Below, piece by piece: positions 10,346 through 22,865 of a stretch of 64,000 nt of DNA. Origin of the DNA: Heterocephalus glaber (taxonomy: Eukaryota; Chordata; Mammalia; Rodentia; Bathyergidae); the NCBI RefSeq assembly GCF_000247695.1, contig NW_004624795.1, positions 8,050,549-8,114,548 on the forward strand. The letters are read 5' to 3'. Made by a program: the position numbers and the translations under genes. The notes under the pieces were generated by a model. It had not been told where the DNA came from, ran no database searches, and saw only the letters and a list, made by a program, of their open reading frames with translations. The first letter of the stretch is position 1; each line of letters opens with the position of its first letter.

Positions 10346-13300
10346 TATTTGAGTATGAAATGGTGAATAAAGGAAGCAGGGAGAAGACAATGAATGTGAC
10401 TTCTCCAAAGACCCAGAAACTCTGTAAATTATCTTGTAAAAGAAAATTTCTAAGATCAAAAGCTAAGAACTTCCCTCAGCTGCCCAGGAGTTAATTGAGC
10501 TGATAAAGGATAGAAGGTGAAAGAAGCCAAAATAGAAGTTTATTAATGGAAGAAGAAAGTGAAACTGTCTGACCCACCTTCAGCATTCATCTTCAGAGAA
10601 CTTGCGACATCTCACCTTCTTTTAGAAACAGAAAGCCATAAGCCAGTAACTATAGAAATGCAGCCTTAAAGAAGAGCATGCAAATAAAGGGCCTAATTTT
10701 ATGTTACAAGAACTTGCACTGGCTATGTACGTTCAGGCTTGAGATGTGAACTTTGGAACTTACTTCATTGCTTGGCTTCCGGGTACCACATGGATATGGG
10801 AATGGTCATCAAAGATAGCCCATGCACTGGCATGGCCTATTCCAGCTGAAAACACTGCCGCTTTTACATCTTCCTTTTACGCTTCTCTCCTTGAAGATTC
10901 CTCTGCCCATAGCAAGGCCCTTGCCTGAGTCAGAGCACTTTCACTGTGAGGGAAAGCTTTGATTTTCATCACATGTAATTATGTAAGCTTTTAAAAAAGT
11001 GATGTTAAACTAGTGACTTCAACTTTAATGGACAATTTCAGCTAAACTTATTTGTTTTCCTGTTCTGTCAGAGAATAAAAGTTAATAACTACCCAGGTAA
11101 CCAGCAGAAGTTTACAACAACACTTTTGGAATAAGAATGATGCTGTCAATTGCCGATTCCAAGGTTCCCATTTGGCAGTATTTTTCAAAAGATAGAGTTT
11201 TAGCAGGAAGAATGTAAATAAGTTTCTATCACTTTTATGGAAGGGCTTTCAGAAGGAAACTCAGATTTAAGTCTGTGTTTCTTTTGGGGTTCTTCCTCCC
11301 TCTGGCGGAAATACTTGGGTAAAGGGCCTGACATCTATCTCTTTTCCTTTTGGCTCCTTTGTTCCCTCTGGATTTTTCCATACAAAACTTGGAGCTCTGA
11401 CGTTTTGGAAGCTGTCCCTCCTAATAGAGTTTTGTGGCATGAAGCCTAAACCATCTCTACTCTCATCACTCTTACAATCTCTCATATTTTCATGCTTGTT
11501 GTCTTTTCTCCCCAGCTTCATGATCTTGGACCACTCTATTCATCAGAATTTTCTAGCAGGAGCAACTTGAAATTCAGGCATGTGTTTATGGGGAGAGAAA
11601 CAAAAAGTGTTCAATGTGGCTGGCCTCAAAGTTCAAGGTATATCTGAAGTCAAGCAAAAACCTGCCAGCAAGCTACTATCTTGAGCTTTTGAATCAAATC
11701 CTCATTGTAATCGAACAGGTTGATTTCCCTGAATTTTACCCACATCACATCTTTGCCATTACTATAATTTTTGTTGTCATTTTAAGATAATAAATAACGA
11801 GCATACTTTTAGGCTAAGATAAAGGAGCTAGTGGGGAAGGAGAAGATACAAAAATCAGAAAATGGACGGAATATTGATGAAGACAGGTTTTTCTTGTCCA
11901 ATTTATTTCCCTCAAACATAATAGCAAAGGTTCATGTTAAGTAAGCAGCCAAGAACATAATTTAGAGATTCAGAATTGTATGCTCAATCTTTCCCTCAGC
12001 ATATTTTATTCCAAACACTGTCAGATACCAGTTCTACTATCACTGTGGGTGTAATCCCATCCCACAAAGAAGAACCCAGCTTTGTCAGTATTTCCTTTAT
12101 GGTCTGCCTATTCATTCTCTTTCTTAGTATCTACAGCTTAGCCTATAAACATGTTCACATTACTCATTATCTTAAAATGACAGCAATGGCAACAACAGAA
12201 CAGATGTGACTTGGTGATTCAGGAATGTGCATCAAGTAAGAGTAACTCAAGGACATGCGTCAATGTAGGGTCAGGTTCTCCATTCAGGAATGGAGTGAAG
12301 AATGAGGTATGGATATTTAAGAAACTAAATGTTTAAATTAATGGCAAAGATTAGAATATGCTTTGTAAGTGGAGCCAAGGTACTTTCCATAGTGGGCTGT
12401 GACTTTTGGTATCTAAAAGTAGATTTGGGATAGGACACCAGCTCCAGAGAACTGTGGGTGTTTTTGATGGTGACAATCTGTAATGTGGGAACTTGCTAGG
12501 GGTAGAAAACATAGTTACTGTTTGGTGGGGAGATATCCAGGAGCTTATAAAATATGAAGTGATCTTTAAGGAGGTGGCAGCACGTCAAGTGCTCTGTGAA
12601 TACACTGCTAAGTGGAGAGGTAGGTGGAAACCTAGAGGCCTGACACTGGTTCATCCAAATCAAACTGGGTAGTACCCAGTTGGAAACCTTGATCTGGTGT
12701 TGAGGTGTTGGGACAGCCACAGAAGTAGAACTCCTCCTCCTGGAAAATGGCTATGTGTTTCATTCTGAGATAGATCAGCCAAAAGAACTAGATTCCATAT
12801 CAGTAACACAATGGTACTAAATAAATATTTGCATTGTAATTTAGAATGAGAATCCACGCAAAGGTGAGACTCAAACAAAATACATGGTTTTAAAAGATTT
12901 ATTTGGAGACTCTAACGTGTGTGCCTGGCTTGAGTTCTGTTTGGTAATTGTGACTATTATTTTCCAATTTCTTAGAAAGTGGGAAAGAAGTTAGAGTTGA
13001 AGGTTCACAGTTTTCAAAACTTTTTGGTTCATGGAATTGAGACATATTTTCAGAAAGTCTTCCATTTAACCTGAAATATCTTTGACCTACATAGCTATTA
13101 ATGTGGAGACATATTGCTAAATACCAGGCTATCAATAGATTAATGACTAAAGCAACAAATGAGACAGTGAATTTGAAGGGACTTCAATGGTCTTACTTCA
13201 AGAATGGTCTGGCAGATGAAGTACAGGATAAAGTTTTGGATTCTGTTTGACAAAATACATGAATAATGGTAATCATGGGGGCTTCCTGATAATCACACTC

Positions 13301-13770
13301 TTGGGGGTTGAGCCTGAGAGATCTTAAGAGTTCTGGCATCTTCAAACATAACATATCCTCAAATGGAAGTATTGTGAACACCAGTGGATCGCTAATTCTG
13401 TATGTAAGAGTGGATTCTGCATGCTATAGGTGGAGAATCTCCTGAAGCAGTGGGGTTTCTGGACCTCTTAGTGAATGGTCTTTTGAGAATAGGGTGCATT
13501 TGACAAAAGGGATTATGAAGTACAAACGATTCCCTGGAAACACAAGATTCATTACCTTTGACACTAGATTTTCTTTCCAGAAGATGCTCATTATTTGTGT
13601 GTGTGTGTTTCTGTGTCTGAGGTACTGAATACCAGCAGAGAAAAGTCATGATGGCTCCACAGATGCATGGATTTCAAGCTTGATTAGACCCCTAGACTCT
13701 CTGTTAAATTCGTCCCTATTTATCTTCCTTTTTATTCTTCACAACAGTACATCAGAAGAATTTCTGCCAT
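10346..13770. other. No recognised feature
   Basis: Several short frames occur (10746-10928, 11237-11521, 11976-12209, 12496-13135), but they lack protein-like composition, recognisable domains and splice context. No repeat family could be named. A short GT-rich run lies near 13595-13615. Confidence 0.35.
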
Positions 13771-13779
13771 GCAATGCAG

Positions 13780-14330
13780 TGTTTTGAAAACACCATTTTT
13801 ATAAAGGTCTACTTTTCATTCCATCATATGGTTGTTTAATAATGTACTTAAACATTCTTTTTTTGTTAAGTATGAAGGTTGTTTCCAGTTTTTAGTTGTT
13901 ATGAATAATGTTGCCATGGATATTTTTGTACTAAATCATAGCAAATCTCTTATTTTCTTACAATAGATTCTGACATGTAGAATTACCAAAGTAGAACTGT
14001 ACAAAATTTAAATATGTGCATATACATATATATGCCTGTTAATGAAATCAATAATACATGCCTATTATAGAGAACATATTAATATAGATAAATATGCATC
14101 ATTTGTAATCCAAAATGTCAGAGATTAGTGCAGTTAATGTTATACTGTTTAATTTTAGGGAATATATTATGCATGCATTGTCATGAGCTCTTCAAAAGGC
14201 TCATTATATTTCTTGCCAAATTGCTGTCCAGAGGAGCACTCTCAGATTCACTCTCCCTGCTGCATTTAAGCACCTTGATTATTATGATCAGAAGATCAAT
14301 AATTTGGGAAGTAACATTTCTTTGACACTT
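13780..14330 (-). mobile_element. Old L1 fragment, antisense
   Basis: Words 'gaaggttgtttccagttttt' (13873), 'ttatgaataatgttgcc' and 'gccaaattgctgtccagagg' (14214) occur in the order of an antisense L1M/L1ME 3' region. It is diverged and interrupted by unassigned AT-rich sequence around 14030-14190. No open frame. Confidence 0.55.
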
Positions 14331-14759
14331 TGTTAGAATTTGCATTACTCTAGTGAAGTTGACTATCATTTTGCATGTTAATTTTGTATTTATTTTCTTC
14401 CTTGTGAATGTATATTTATTTTCCTTTACCTTTTTTTGTTCTCTTCCTTTGAAAAATTTTTATTTTTTAGAAGAAAATAACAATCACTCAAATACCCATC
14501 ACACAAAATTAACCACTGTTTTTATTTTGGCAAAATAGCTCTCCATCCTTCTCATGTTTATAAGATATTTACAAGTAATTTATGACTACCTTTCCACCTT
14601 TTAAAGCACATTGTACATGAAGCTAGAGTCTGGCTTTGATCTATTTTGTTTACTTCTCTTCGCCAAGTAGGGACATGAAATGCACACAGGCAGCCACTAC
14701 TTACAGAAAAATTTATCCATGGAATTGTATAATATGGTCTTCTGTCTACATTGTTCAAT

Positions 14760-14945
14760 TTTTTTCAGCCAACATATTTTTGAAATATTCATATCAATAG
14801 TGTAATGCCATTTTATTCTTCTAAATGGCTACAGATGATTTCTGAATTCATGCTGTACATTTCCCATACAGAGATTTATTTATCCTTTCTCTTACTGTTA
14901 GACATTTCATTTGCATAGTTTTTTTTAAATAGTCTCAGTTCTAGG
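14760..14945 (-). mobile_element. Old L1 fragment, antisense
   Basis: The segment 'atgccattttattcttcta' with 'agagatttatttatcc' and 'gttagacatttcatttg' resembles the antisense L1 pattern containing TATTCCATTGTATGG and GGGCATTTGGGTTG. Weakly preserved. Confidence 0.4.
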
Positions 14946-15689
14946 GTGTACAAAAAGCTTTATTTTTCTCAGTAACTACAACAGTGCTTTGTCCAAGTCT
15001 CTGGGGCCCCCTCCTGCTGGGTAGTTGGACCCCTTAATGACAGCTCATTAGAATGAGTAATGTCATTTTCTTGAATTCAACCAGTCCCACTCACTAAATA
15101 ATGTGCAAATTATCACTACAATCTCATTTTCTACTTGATCAATATTCCTTCATCTCTCCACTCCCTCCACCACAATCAACTTGTCATTCTGTGGGACAAG
15201 GTGGGACTTGTTATTATCTTTACTAGAAAACTTGAGGGGATGTGAGTGAACCTGACATCTTTGGCTGCCATTCCATGACACATTTCTCTTAGCATATAGC
15301 TTGGTGTTTCTGGTCACCATGCAGCAATGTAATCAGGTACAAAAATGTCAGTCTTTCTTTCTTGTAGAAATTTCTATACTGTCTCCAGAGATTCTCCTTG
15401 CCATCCTTTTCCTGGGGAATTGGAAGAACCTCTTTCAAGCAACTCTCCTCTTTTTCCTAGTTCTACTCCATGGGGTAAGAAGGCCATGTGGCGAGATGCC
15501 TGCTCTATCAAATGCTATCTCCATCTGAGTTCTGCTGGCAGAGGGTTGGCACCCTGATAGCAATCAGTTACCTGTACTTAGAGAATGTGGGGCACTTGAT
15601 CTTCTTTGTCCCTGCTCTTTCCGAGTTAGTTCTATATTAGAAGGTAAAAAGTCCACTTTTACCTCATGCCATCTTTGTACAATAATTTT
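14946..15689. other. No recognised feature
   Basis: Unassigned sequence. Short frames at 15301-15557 have no support. Confidence 0.35.
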
Positions 15690-16120
15690 CACCCTTCTAT
15701 TGTTTCACACAGTGCAATTTTGAACCTCCTCATGCCAATCTTCTTGTACACATGGATGAGTATTTCTCATGGAAGATACAAGGAAGAAGGCCTACTGAGT
15801 CACACAGTATGTGTATTTCCCATTTTAATAGATGCTGCCAAATTTCTTTCAAATCTCCAGTCTCACAGCAGTGCAATAGATTAGTTCTCCAAACCCTCAT
15901 CATATTTGACACCACAGGCTCTTTATCTTATGGTGAAAAAAATAAGGTTTTATTTTTAGTTTGTCCTTCCCTGATTTTATGAATAAAAGGATATCTTTTC
16001 CTTAATTCCTCCATTTCTCCTTGATGTGATATTGAAATTTTTAATTAAATATATGAGATCTTTATATTTAGATCATTTCAATGCTTTTCCTGGATATGTT
16101 TTCCGAATCCCCTCTACTTA
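15690..16120 (-). mobile_element. Old L1 fragment, antisense
   Basis: 'gatgctgccaaatttcttt' (15832), 'cagcagtgcaatagattag' and later 'gatctttatatttagatc' match, in order, an antisense L1M 3' region (TTGCCAAATTGCC, CAGCAGTGTATGAGAG, GTTCTTTATATATT). Diverged, non-coding. Confidence 0.5.
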
Positions 16121-16134
16121 CTAGTAGCCCTTTA

Positions 16135-16680
16135 GTCAGGATGATCTTTCTAAAATTTAAATTTAATTTTTCACATTCCTGCTTAACATTTGGTGTTTCC
16201 CATTGCCTTTAAAATAGAATTTAAATTCTTTAACAGATATACAGACCCCTTTAGGATGTGTCTTTTGTACACTTGGTCAGCTCATTAATCATCACTGCAT
16301 TGGACACATATTCTATGTGTCTATTCCATATTCTATGTGTCCAATGCATACAAAGCCATCTATGTCTAATCAATATTCCACCCCTTCTCATAACTTCTGG
16401 CTTTGAGATGCATTTCTCCATTTCTCTCTTAAATGCCCCCTGCCCTTTAACTTTATTGCTCTTTGAGGCTGCTACTTATGCATCATCTCTTATGACTCCT
16501 CATTCCTCTGTACAGCTAGAATATCTCCCACATATTCTTCTAATAATTATTACCTAATAATTATGTGATCTCTTTGTGAGAAAGAGTTAAAAGTTCATTG
16601 ACCTTTGGCGTTTGGATATTTAGCATTGAGCCTTGCACATTCTGAGGCCTTATTTAAAACATTTTGTATGAATGAATGGA
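16135..16680 (+). mobile_element. L2 LINE 3' portion
   Basis: 'gatgatctttctaaaat' at 16140, 'cccattgcctttaaaatag' and a 3' end with 'gagccttgcacattctgag' and 'attttgtatgaatgaatgg' follow the ancient L2-type 3' region, whose consensus ends near GTGCCTGGCACATAGTAG then a GAATGAATGA tail. It contains the inverted repeat at 16296-16348. Confidence 0.5.
16296..16348. repeat. 15-bp perfect inverted repeat overlapping a direct repeat
   Basis: Left arm tgcattggacacata (16296-16310) is the exact reverse complement of the right arm (16334-16348), with a 23-base loop. The 15-mer catattctatgtgtc is also repeated directly at 16307-16321 and 16327-16341. The combination is typical of a local templated rearrangement rather than a repeat family. 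Confidence 0.9.
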
Positions 16681-16737
16681 GACAAGACATAGCAATCACA
16701 TTGAGGACATAATGAACTATTTAAAAGAAAATATATG

Positions 16738-16820
16738 GGGGCCGAGGATTTAGCTCAGTGGTTTCTGCCACCTGCCTCGAAAGCACAAGGTCCCAAGTTC
16801 AATCCTTGGTACCACCAAAA

Positions 16821-16857
<37 letters not shown>
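16738..16857 (+). mobile_element. ID-type SINE with (AAAT)n tail
   Basis: Sense copy with A box gatttagctcagtgg (about 16748-16762) and B box 'agttcaatcc' (about 16796-16805), then an AAAT tetranucleotide tail (16818-16857). A perfect 15-bp target-site duplication, aaaagaaaatatatg, lies at 16723-16737 and 16858-16872. The intact duplication and tail suggest a fairly recent insertion. Confidence 0.95.
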
Positions 16858-16859
<2 letters not shown>

Positions 16860-16872
16860 AAGAAAATATATG

Positions 16873-18390
16873 TTTGCTTGAAGTGGCTGACGATAACACA
16901 TAATTGTACTTTTAACAGTAGAACTGCCAACTATGGAAATTGAAGAAACAGTTTTTTTAATTAGAATATGTTGGGCAAATTTTAGTGATTCAAGAAAGGA
17001 ATCATTTTAAGTGACGGAACTTTATAGTTGAATATTCTCCTCAGATGGGAACAAATAGATGTCAAACACTGAAGCGAGCATGACAGGTTTTAGTGGACTA
17101 TTACAAAAAAATGTGGCTGAAGGGAGTCAAAGGGTTTAGGAGAGCTACATTCATCTGCATCACACATATTTAAATGGACTGAGAACTGGAATGGAAAGAG
17201 AAGTTGTGAAGAGAGGTGTGCGGAAGGATGCTGCTGTACCCGTGTTCCCCTGCTCACCTCATGGAAGAGTGGGATCGTACCTAGCAGGACTTCACTAGGA
17301 CTACACAGAGCGGGTGTGCACACTGTACTGATGTCTTACTCTTGCCTGAGAGTAGTGCAGACACAGGCTGATTAGCCTCAGACAAAAGCGACCTAGAAGT
17401 GCCTCCACCAAGTGGCCTGTGCTCCTAACTTGAGTTAGTTTGAAGAATGCATCATAGTTTCTCATGTAGCAATGATGGGCCAGGTATAAAATAAAGCCAA
17501 GGGAGAATCAAGGGCTGAAGATTGAGTAAGCAACTAAATGTGTTAAAGAACAGAAGAACAAAGATGGACACTTCCCAGAGAGCTCCAAAGTTTCCATGAA
17601 AAGACCATGGAAGAAAGGCTCATCTCTAAACATCTCCTAGGTCTGGAAAAAGAACATCAGTCATAAAAGAGCTTTCCTTAACTCTTTCTCTTTCTTTTTT
17701 CTTTATGTTCCAACTCAAAATGTTCAGAAACATTAGTTAACAAAATGAGGCTTAATGGTAAAACTATGGTGGGGAAGGCAACAGGAAACTACCTGCATCT
17801 TTTCCCTACCTCTAGGCTCCCTTTCACATAGTTCCACACTGAGAGGTCTTGAAGAATGGAGTGGGAAGAGCCTTCATTTCAATGTTGTTTGGAATTTGTA
17901 GACATAGTGAACATTTCTATTCTTAACATTCTTTCTATTTTGTAACATAAGAACTATCACAAATGTCTTGGGGTGAGCCTGAATTTTCTTTAGGCCCCAG
18001 AGAGGAAAGGTCTTATTTTCTAAATGGGTTGGAACAGGGAAACATGAAAAAAATTGCTTTATGATTTTATGCTATGACTTATACCTGTGCTGATTACATT
18101 TTACTTAGATCCTTGTGAGCATTTTTGTACAGTAGCAGCTCTTTTAAGGCTCTATGCCAGGGCAAAATATTTTAATAATTTGCATGTTAAAACACTTCTT
18201 TATATTATAGGTGTACAGATTCCTCTTGAATATTTCTCTAGGTGTCAGTGTTTCTCTTGACAATATTTCTCATGTGCTTCAATGTTTGCCTCTATTGTCT
18301 GGAGTTATTTGGTCCAGTTTAATGGGTCAAACTCTCTTTAATAGGTGAGAATTCTCACTCAGAAAGGTAGCAGTAGCTTTTAATACCCTT
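16873..18390. other. No recognised feature
   Basis: Unassigned sequence. The minus-strand frame at 17090-17323 has no recognisable features. Confidence 0.35.
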
Positions 18391-18394
18391 TTCT

Positions 18395-18625
18395 ATTAGT
18401 CCTTTTTCTATTACTGGAGACAATACCAGAGTCCCATGGCTTAAAGAAGAAGTTCGTTTTGACTTCTCCTTTCCAAGGTCAGCTGGCTCCAAAGCAGAAA
18501 TGGATATGGCAGAGACAAAGATGCTGGACCCAGGTAGCCAGAAAGCAGAGAGAAAAGGGAGGAATCAACCAAGCATAAGAATACACCCTTCTTCATGCAT
18601 CCAGTGACCCACACCCAGTGACCCA
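18395..18625 (-). mobile_element. MaLR-type LTR fragment, antisense
   Basis: On the minus strand this follows the rodent ORR1/MaLR LTR pattern. The plus strand begins 'tattagtcctttttct' (reverse of the usual ...AACAGACTAATA end) and continues with 'ggtcagctggctcc', 'ccagaaagcagagaga' and 'cccagtgaccca'. It stops part-way through the LTR near 18625. No internal retroviral sequence follows. Confidence 0.65.
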
Positions 18626-18834
18626 ATGTGTTGGCGAAATCTCACAAGAAGTTATGGAAATATTTGAGGAGAATTTCAGAGATTTTTCTCCACAGACCAG
18701 GTTAACAATTTCACAGAAGAAGAGAAGTGTGTGTTCTTTACAATTTGGTCTGTGTTTTAGCTTTGAGACTACGATTAAGGATATTCTACATTTTCTTTCT
18801 TCAAATAATATTGATGATTTCCAAAAGAGAAAGC

Positions 18835-19260
18835 TGCTCTTTATTTGTAGGCTGATGTGTCAGTTAGAGTTCAGTTGGAGGCAGATGTATGATAACTATG
18901 ATATATGGAATTTATTGTAGAAATTGAACCCTGTATATATGAGGAAGGAAATGGGGAATTAAAGATCTGAAAGTGAGAACTGAAAGATCAGAGAGACAGG
19001 TGCAGATGCATGATTTGGGGGTTGCAGGGAAATCTGAAAATTAGAGATATTAGGGAAGAGGGCTGGGTCAGTTGACTGTGAAAGGCAGGCAACCTTTCAT
19101 GACTATGAGCTCTTTGAATCTTCAGCAAAGCATCCAGTGGTGGACCTAGGGTGCTGTCAGTCAGCAGGAACAACTGTTGGGAAGGAAAACTGGAGCCAGA
19201 ATGGAAAAGAGATTGGATGAACTGCAATCTCCTGGGTCATCTGTATCCTTTTCTCAATAG
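18835..19260 (+). mobile_element. Possible ancient LTR-like repeat
   Basis: The start 'gtgtcagttagagttcag' resembles the start of the repeat at 27845 (TATCAGTTAG...), and 'gaagagggctgggtca' fits the same kind of element. Similarity to anything I know is low, so this is tentative. Confidence 0.3.
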
Positions 19261-20030
19261 CTCTGAACTCACAGAATAATGGTTACTGCTTCTGCCTCCC
19301 AAATCTCAAAAAACTTAATTGTAGTCACACTCTCACTCATCATTGTAGAGAGTAGGATGTCCTGGGAAATGCATTTCTTAGGATAAATCAATTTCTTATT
19401 GAGTAGCTCCTTCTAAAAGTGGCTCACCAAATAAATGTTACCAGGTTTTGGATTGCTCACCTCTCCTTCTGGAGTTAGATTCCAGGTTCTTCTTGTTTTG
19501 AATAAAGAATTGAATGAAATGAGCAAATACAGTGGCAAGGTCTATTTGAAAAAGTAAAAGTAAAGAGTGAGAGGGGAACTTCTCTGCAGAGCAACTTGGT
19601 CTGAGCAAAAGAGGAAAATGGAAGGTAAAATTATGCCCTGGAAGATGCAGTGTTGGCCACTGGAGAAAATCCATGACAGAAAGCGCTTGTTGGCATCTGT
19701 GTCCTTTTATACTGTCCAAATCTTGTGTTAACCACAGAGAACTTCTCCATCCAGGTCCTGAGAGGCAGTGCTGGGATCTCACTCCTCAGGCTGATGTCAG
19801 GCATCCTATGGAAAACCTGCTTGAGTTCTCTCAAGAAGTCTATGTGCAGGGCTTTGGGAACCATTCTCTACATGTATTCTGGGATCTTGTAATTAACAGG
19901 TCATGGCTACTTCCCCAGCCAGCTTTGTCATGGCCTAATCCCCTATCTCAAATTGCAGATAGAAAAATCCAGCACTGTTTAACTCACTGAGTTGGTATGC
20001 TTACATACCTTTTAAAATCTATGTTTAACA
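19261..20030. other. No recognised feature
   Basis: Three overlapping frames of 77-114 codons occur on both strands (19438-19990). None has recognisable domains, and mutual overlap on opposite strands argues for chance frames. Confidence 0.35.
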
Positions 20031-20032
20031 TC

Positions 20033-20411
20033 TCTTATGATTTAGATACAGAATTCCCACAAAACTCTCACACATTCAAAGGGAGGGTTTTTGGAGGGTA
20101 ACTGGATCATAAGACCAATATAATTGGAGCTGATTGTGCTGATAGGGCATGTGGTGGTCAGAAGAGGTATATTGCTAGACACGTGACCTAGAAAGGTATG
20201 ACTCCCTCCCCAGTTCCCCCTTTCTTTCCTGCTTCCTGGCCACCATGGTGTGAAGAGTCTTTTCTTCTATAGCAGGTCTTTCCACAATGCTGTTTCATAC
20301 TTGAGCCTGCTAATCAGGGACTAAACCTTTGGAAATTGTGAGCCAAAATAAACCTCTCATGTAAATTGTAGATGTCTGGTATTGTGTCTGGACAGGAAAG
20401 TGATTAAGACA
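20033..20411 (+). mobile_element. MaLR-type solo LTR
   Basis: Starts with 'tcttatgatttagata' (usual TGTTATGATTTGGAT), passes 'ttcctgcttcctggccacc' and ends after 'gtgagccaaaataaacctct' (LTR polyadenylation region, AATAAA at about 20347) with 'gtgattaagaca'. About 380 bp, the usual size of a rodent MaLR LTR. No internal region adjoins it. Confidence 0.8.
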
Positions 20412-20469
20412 ATTTACAAGTAAGAGCAATAGGAAAATTATTGTTTTGTGTAACATAACTATTACTTTG

Positions 20470-20568
20470 ATTTTTCTTTCTTTTTTTTTTTTTTAGTACA
20501 GGGGATTGAACTCAGGACCTTGCACTTGTGAGGCAGCCGGTGGAACCACTGAGCTAAATCCCTGGCCC
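20470..20568 (-). mobile_element. ID-type SINE, antisense
   Basis: Antisense copy: T run (A tail) 20480-20494, B box around 'ggggattgaactcagg', A box from 'ccactgagctaaatcc'. A perfect 18-bp target-site duplication, aacataactattactttg, at 20452-20469 and 20569-20586 defines the insertion exactly. Confidence 0.95.
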
Positions 20569-20586
20569 AACATAACTATTACTTTG

Positions 20587-22790
20587 TAAGACTGTGAACA
20601 CACTAACTTTCTTGCCAAAGAATGATAGGCAGAGCTTCACTGGAACCATTTTTGAGCTATATTTTTTCCTTTTATGATTGAATCACTTTCACTTGACACC
20701 CCATTACTTAAATACCAAGTTATAGCTGTGACTTATGGAATAGGAAAGGAAACACATAAGAAAAGAGGAAAACCAAAAGAATCAGTTATTTTTTGTTTAC
20801 AAATATACTAACATCAAAACGAGGTTTCATTTATTTGCAGTTGTACACATGACCATAGCTGTGAGTTTTAACTTCTTGTTTGAAATTCCTGTTCTATATT
20901 TTCTGCAAGCACTTCAGGTAGTCATTTCCCCCTATCTATAAGGGTAACCCAAATATTTCTATATGTGGTTTTTATAGTTGTTCATTAATTTTGCACATAG
21001 CTCATGGGAGAGTTAAGATATTCAACAGAGGATTTATTGCATTCTATATGTGCATTCCATGCTCCTATTTTATAGGAACAATTTAATTCCCTTGCAATAG
21101 TCAGAATTAATCACCTCAACAGCCTTATGTTTTCCTATTGTTTCACTGGCTCAATGAGATCAAGGCGACCAGGTGGCATTTTCAACTTTTAGTTGAATGG
21201 TGTAATCACTGTGTCCCCTGGTGATAGTCTCTTAGTTGTTTTAGGATATGAGACCTGAAATTCAACAGAACCTGGAGTTATGAATTTGGGGATTTTTTTT
21301 TTAGCAGATAATCACTAGAAGTAATAAAAACTATAGCCACCTCTGTTTCTACCCATTCAATCCCTGATCCATGAATACTGGCTAAGGAATAATAACACTA
21401 TGTGTTGGTTGCTGGTAAAAGAGTATTTACGACATCTTGCGGGTGACCAATTGAACTCTGCAATATGTTGTCTCCCAGCTGGTATATTGAGGCTTCAAAA
21501 GTTCATTCAATAATTCAGCTTGCTCAAGGCCCTAGGGAAGCATGAAGCCATTGCTGCACTGTATTTTCTAAACCTAAATTCCTGGTTAGAAGTAATGCCA
21601 TGTGATATCATCAGTATGGTCAAACAGAGTAAGACAAGGAGATGAAATGATGAAATCTTCAGACAGATTATGGCATAGAGATTAACTCTTAATATAATTC
21701 TGAGCCAGTTCACTAAATAAGACTGATCTTGGCAGATGAAAGTGAATGGATTTTGGTATTTATCCTATTAAGTAGAAAGACAAAAAGTTTTCACCAGAAC
21801 AATAGCTGGATACCAGTGACAAGGGATGTTTTGACTTACTCTGTTGGCTGCAATTGCTGTTCTTACTAAGTTAAGTTTATAAAAATTATCTGTAATCTTT
21901 AAATGATTCCGCTCCTTCATACGCAAGTTGAGTGGTCAGAATTGAATGCCACTCCTCAAATATGAAAGGCACTTATAAAAGGAATGATATTTGCAATTTC
22001 TCCAGGAATATGATTGTAGGGAATGGGAAAGAGGATGTTACCAGAACCCCTGCAGTGAGTCCTGGTCTCCTGTGAGCCACTACAACTCAAGGTGAATTAA
22101 AGCGTAAAGACAGGAAATGAGACTTAGAGAAGAAGCTAAGCTTTGAGCCTGATCAATGCTGCTCTGGGGAGCAAAGACAAGGGCATCCCGAGCTTGCCAC
22201 TATTTATTGGATTCACAGGGAATATCAGATAGCCAGAGGGGAGCAATAATCCTAAATAGACAAGGATCTTATAATTGGAGTAAGTTTCAGATGACTTGGA
22301 GGGTGGTGGTAATCTTATAACCATGAGGATTTTAGGTCAATGAGCAGTTTAGGTTGATTAGGACAGTGAGATGAACAAACCATTCTTACAACAGTAGGTG
22401 GGATGAGATAAGCTGATAAGGAATTTGTCCCTCCCCAGGTGAAATCTTTCTCTTTTTGCATTGCTACTCAGTTCTTAAAGAACCAGGATGTCTTCAGCTG
22501 ATCTAATCTTGCTTTGAGTATCACAGCATCACAGAACTATTGAACCTTTACACAGCCCTAATCATAATTTAATTGTGGAATGATTTTTCCCCAAAATAAT
22601 GTAGAATGGCTCCCCACATATGATACTGCAATGGTTTACTATTTTGATAAGTTGAGGCAATTCTAGTGCCATCTGTATGGCTTTGCTATACCTCCAGCCT
22701 TCAATTTATGTGTCTGGGCAACAGCATGGATACTCTGCAAGTTTCTGAGTATGTCTACTTACTTTCCATTATAGAACAGAGGAGATAACC
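20587..22790. other. No recognised feature
   Basis: Unassigned sequence. Small minus-strand frames at 21507-21713 and 22136-22324 have no support. Confidence 0.35.
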
Positions 22791-22793
22791 ACA

Positions 22794-22865
22794 GGTTTGG
22801 TTTGGTTTGGAGACCTCTTGTACCCAATTTGGTTTGGTTTGGTTTGGAGACCTCTTGTACCCAAT
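22794..22865 (+). repeat. Perfect two-copy tandem duplication with TTTGG pentamers
   Basis: A 35-base unit made of three GGTTT-type pentamers followed by ggagacctcttgtacccaat occurs at 22794-22828 and again, identical, at 22831-22865 (period 37). Identity over the whole unit suggests a recent duplication. Confidence 0.95.

Noticed and set aside
16741..16816. tRNA gene at the SINE A and B boxes
   Set aside because: The A and B boxes belong to an ID-type SINE with A-rich tail and target-site duplication. No complete acceptor stem or CCA-proximal pairing is visible.
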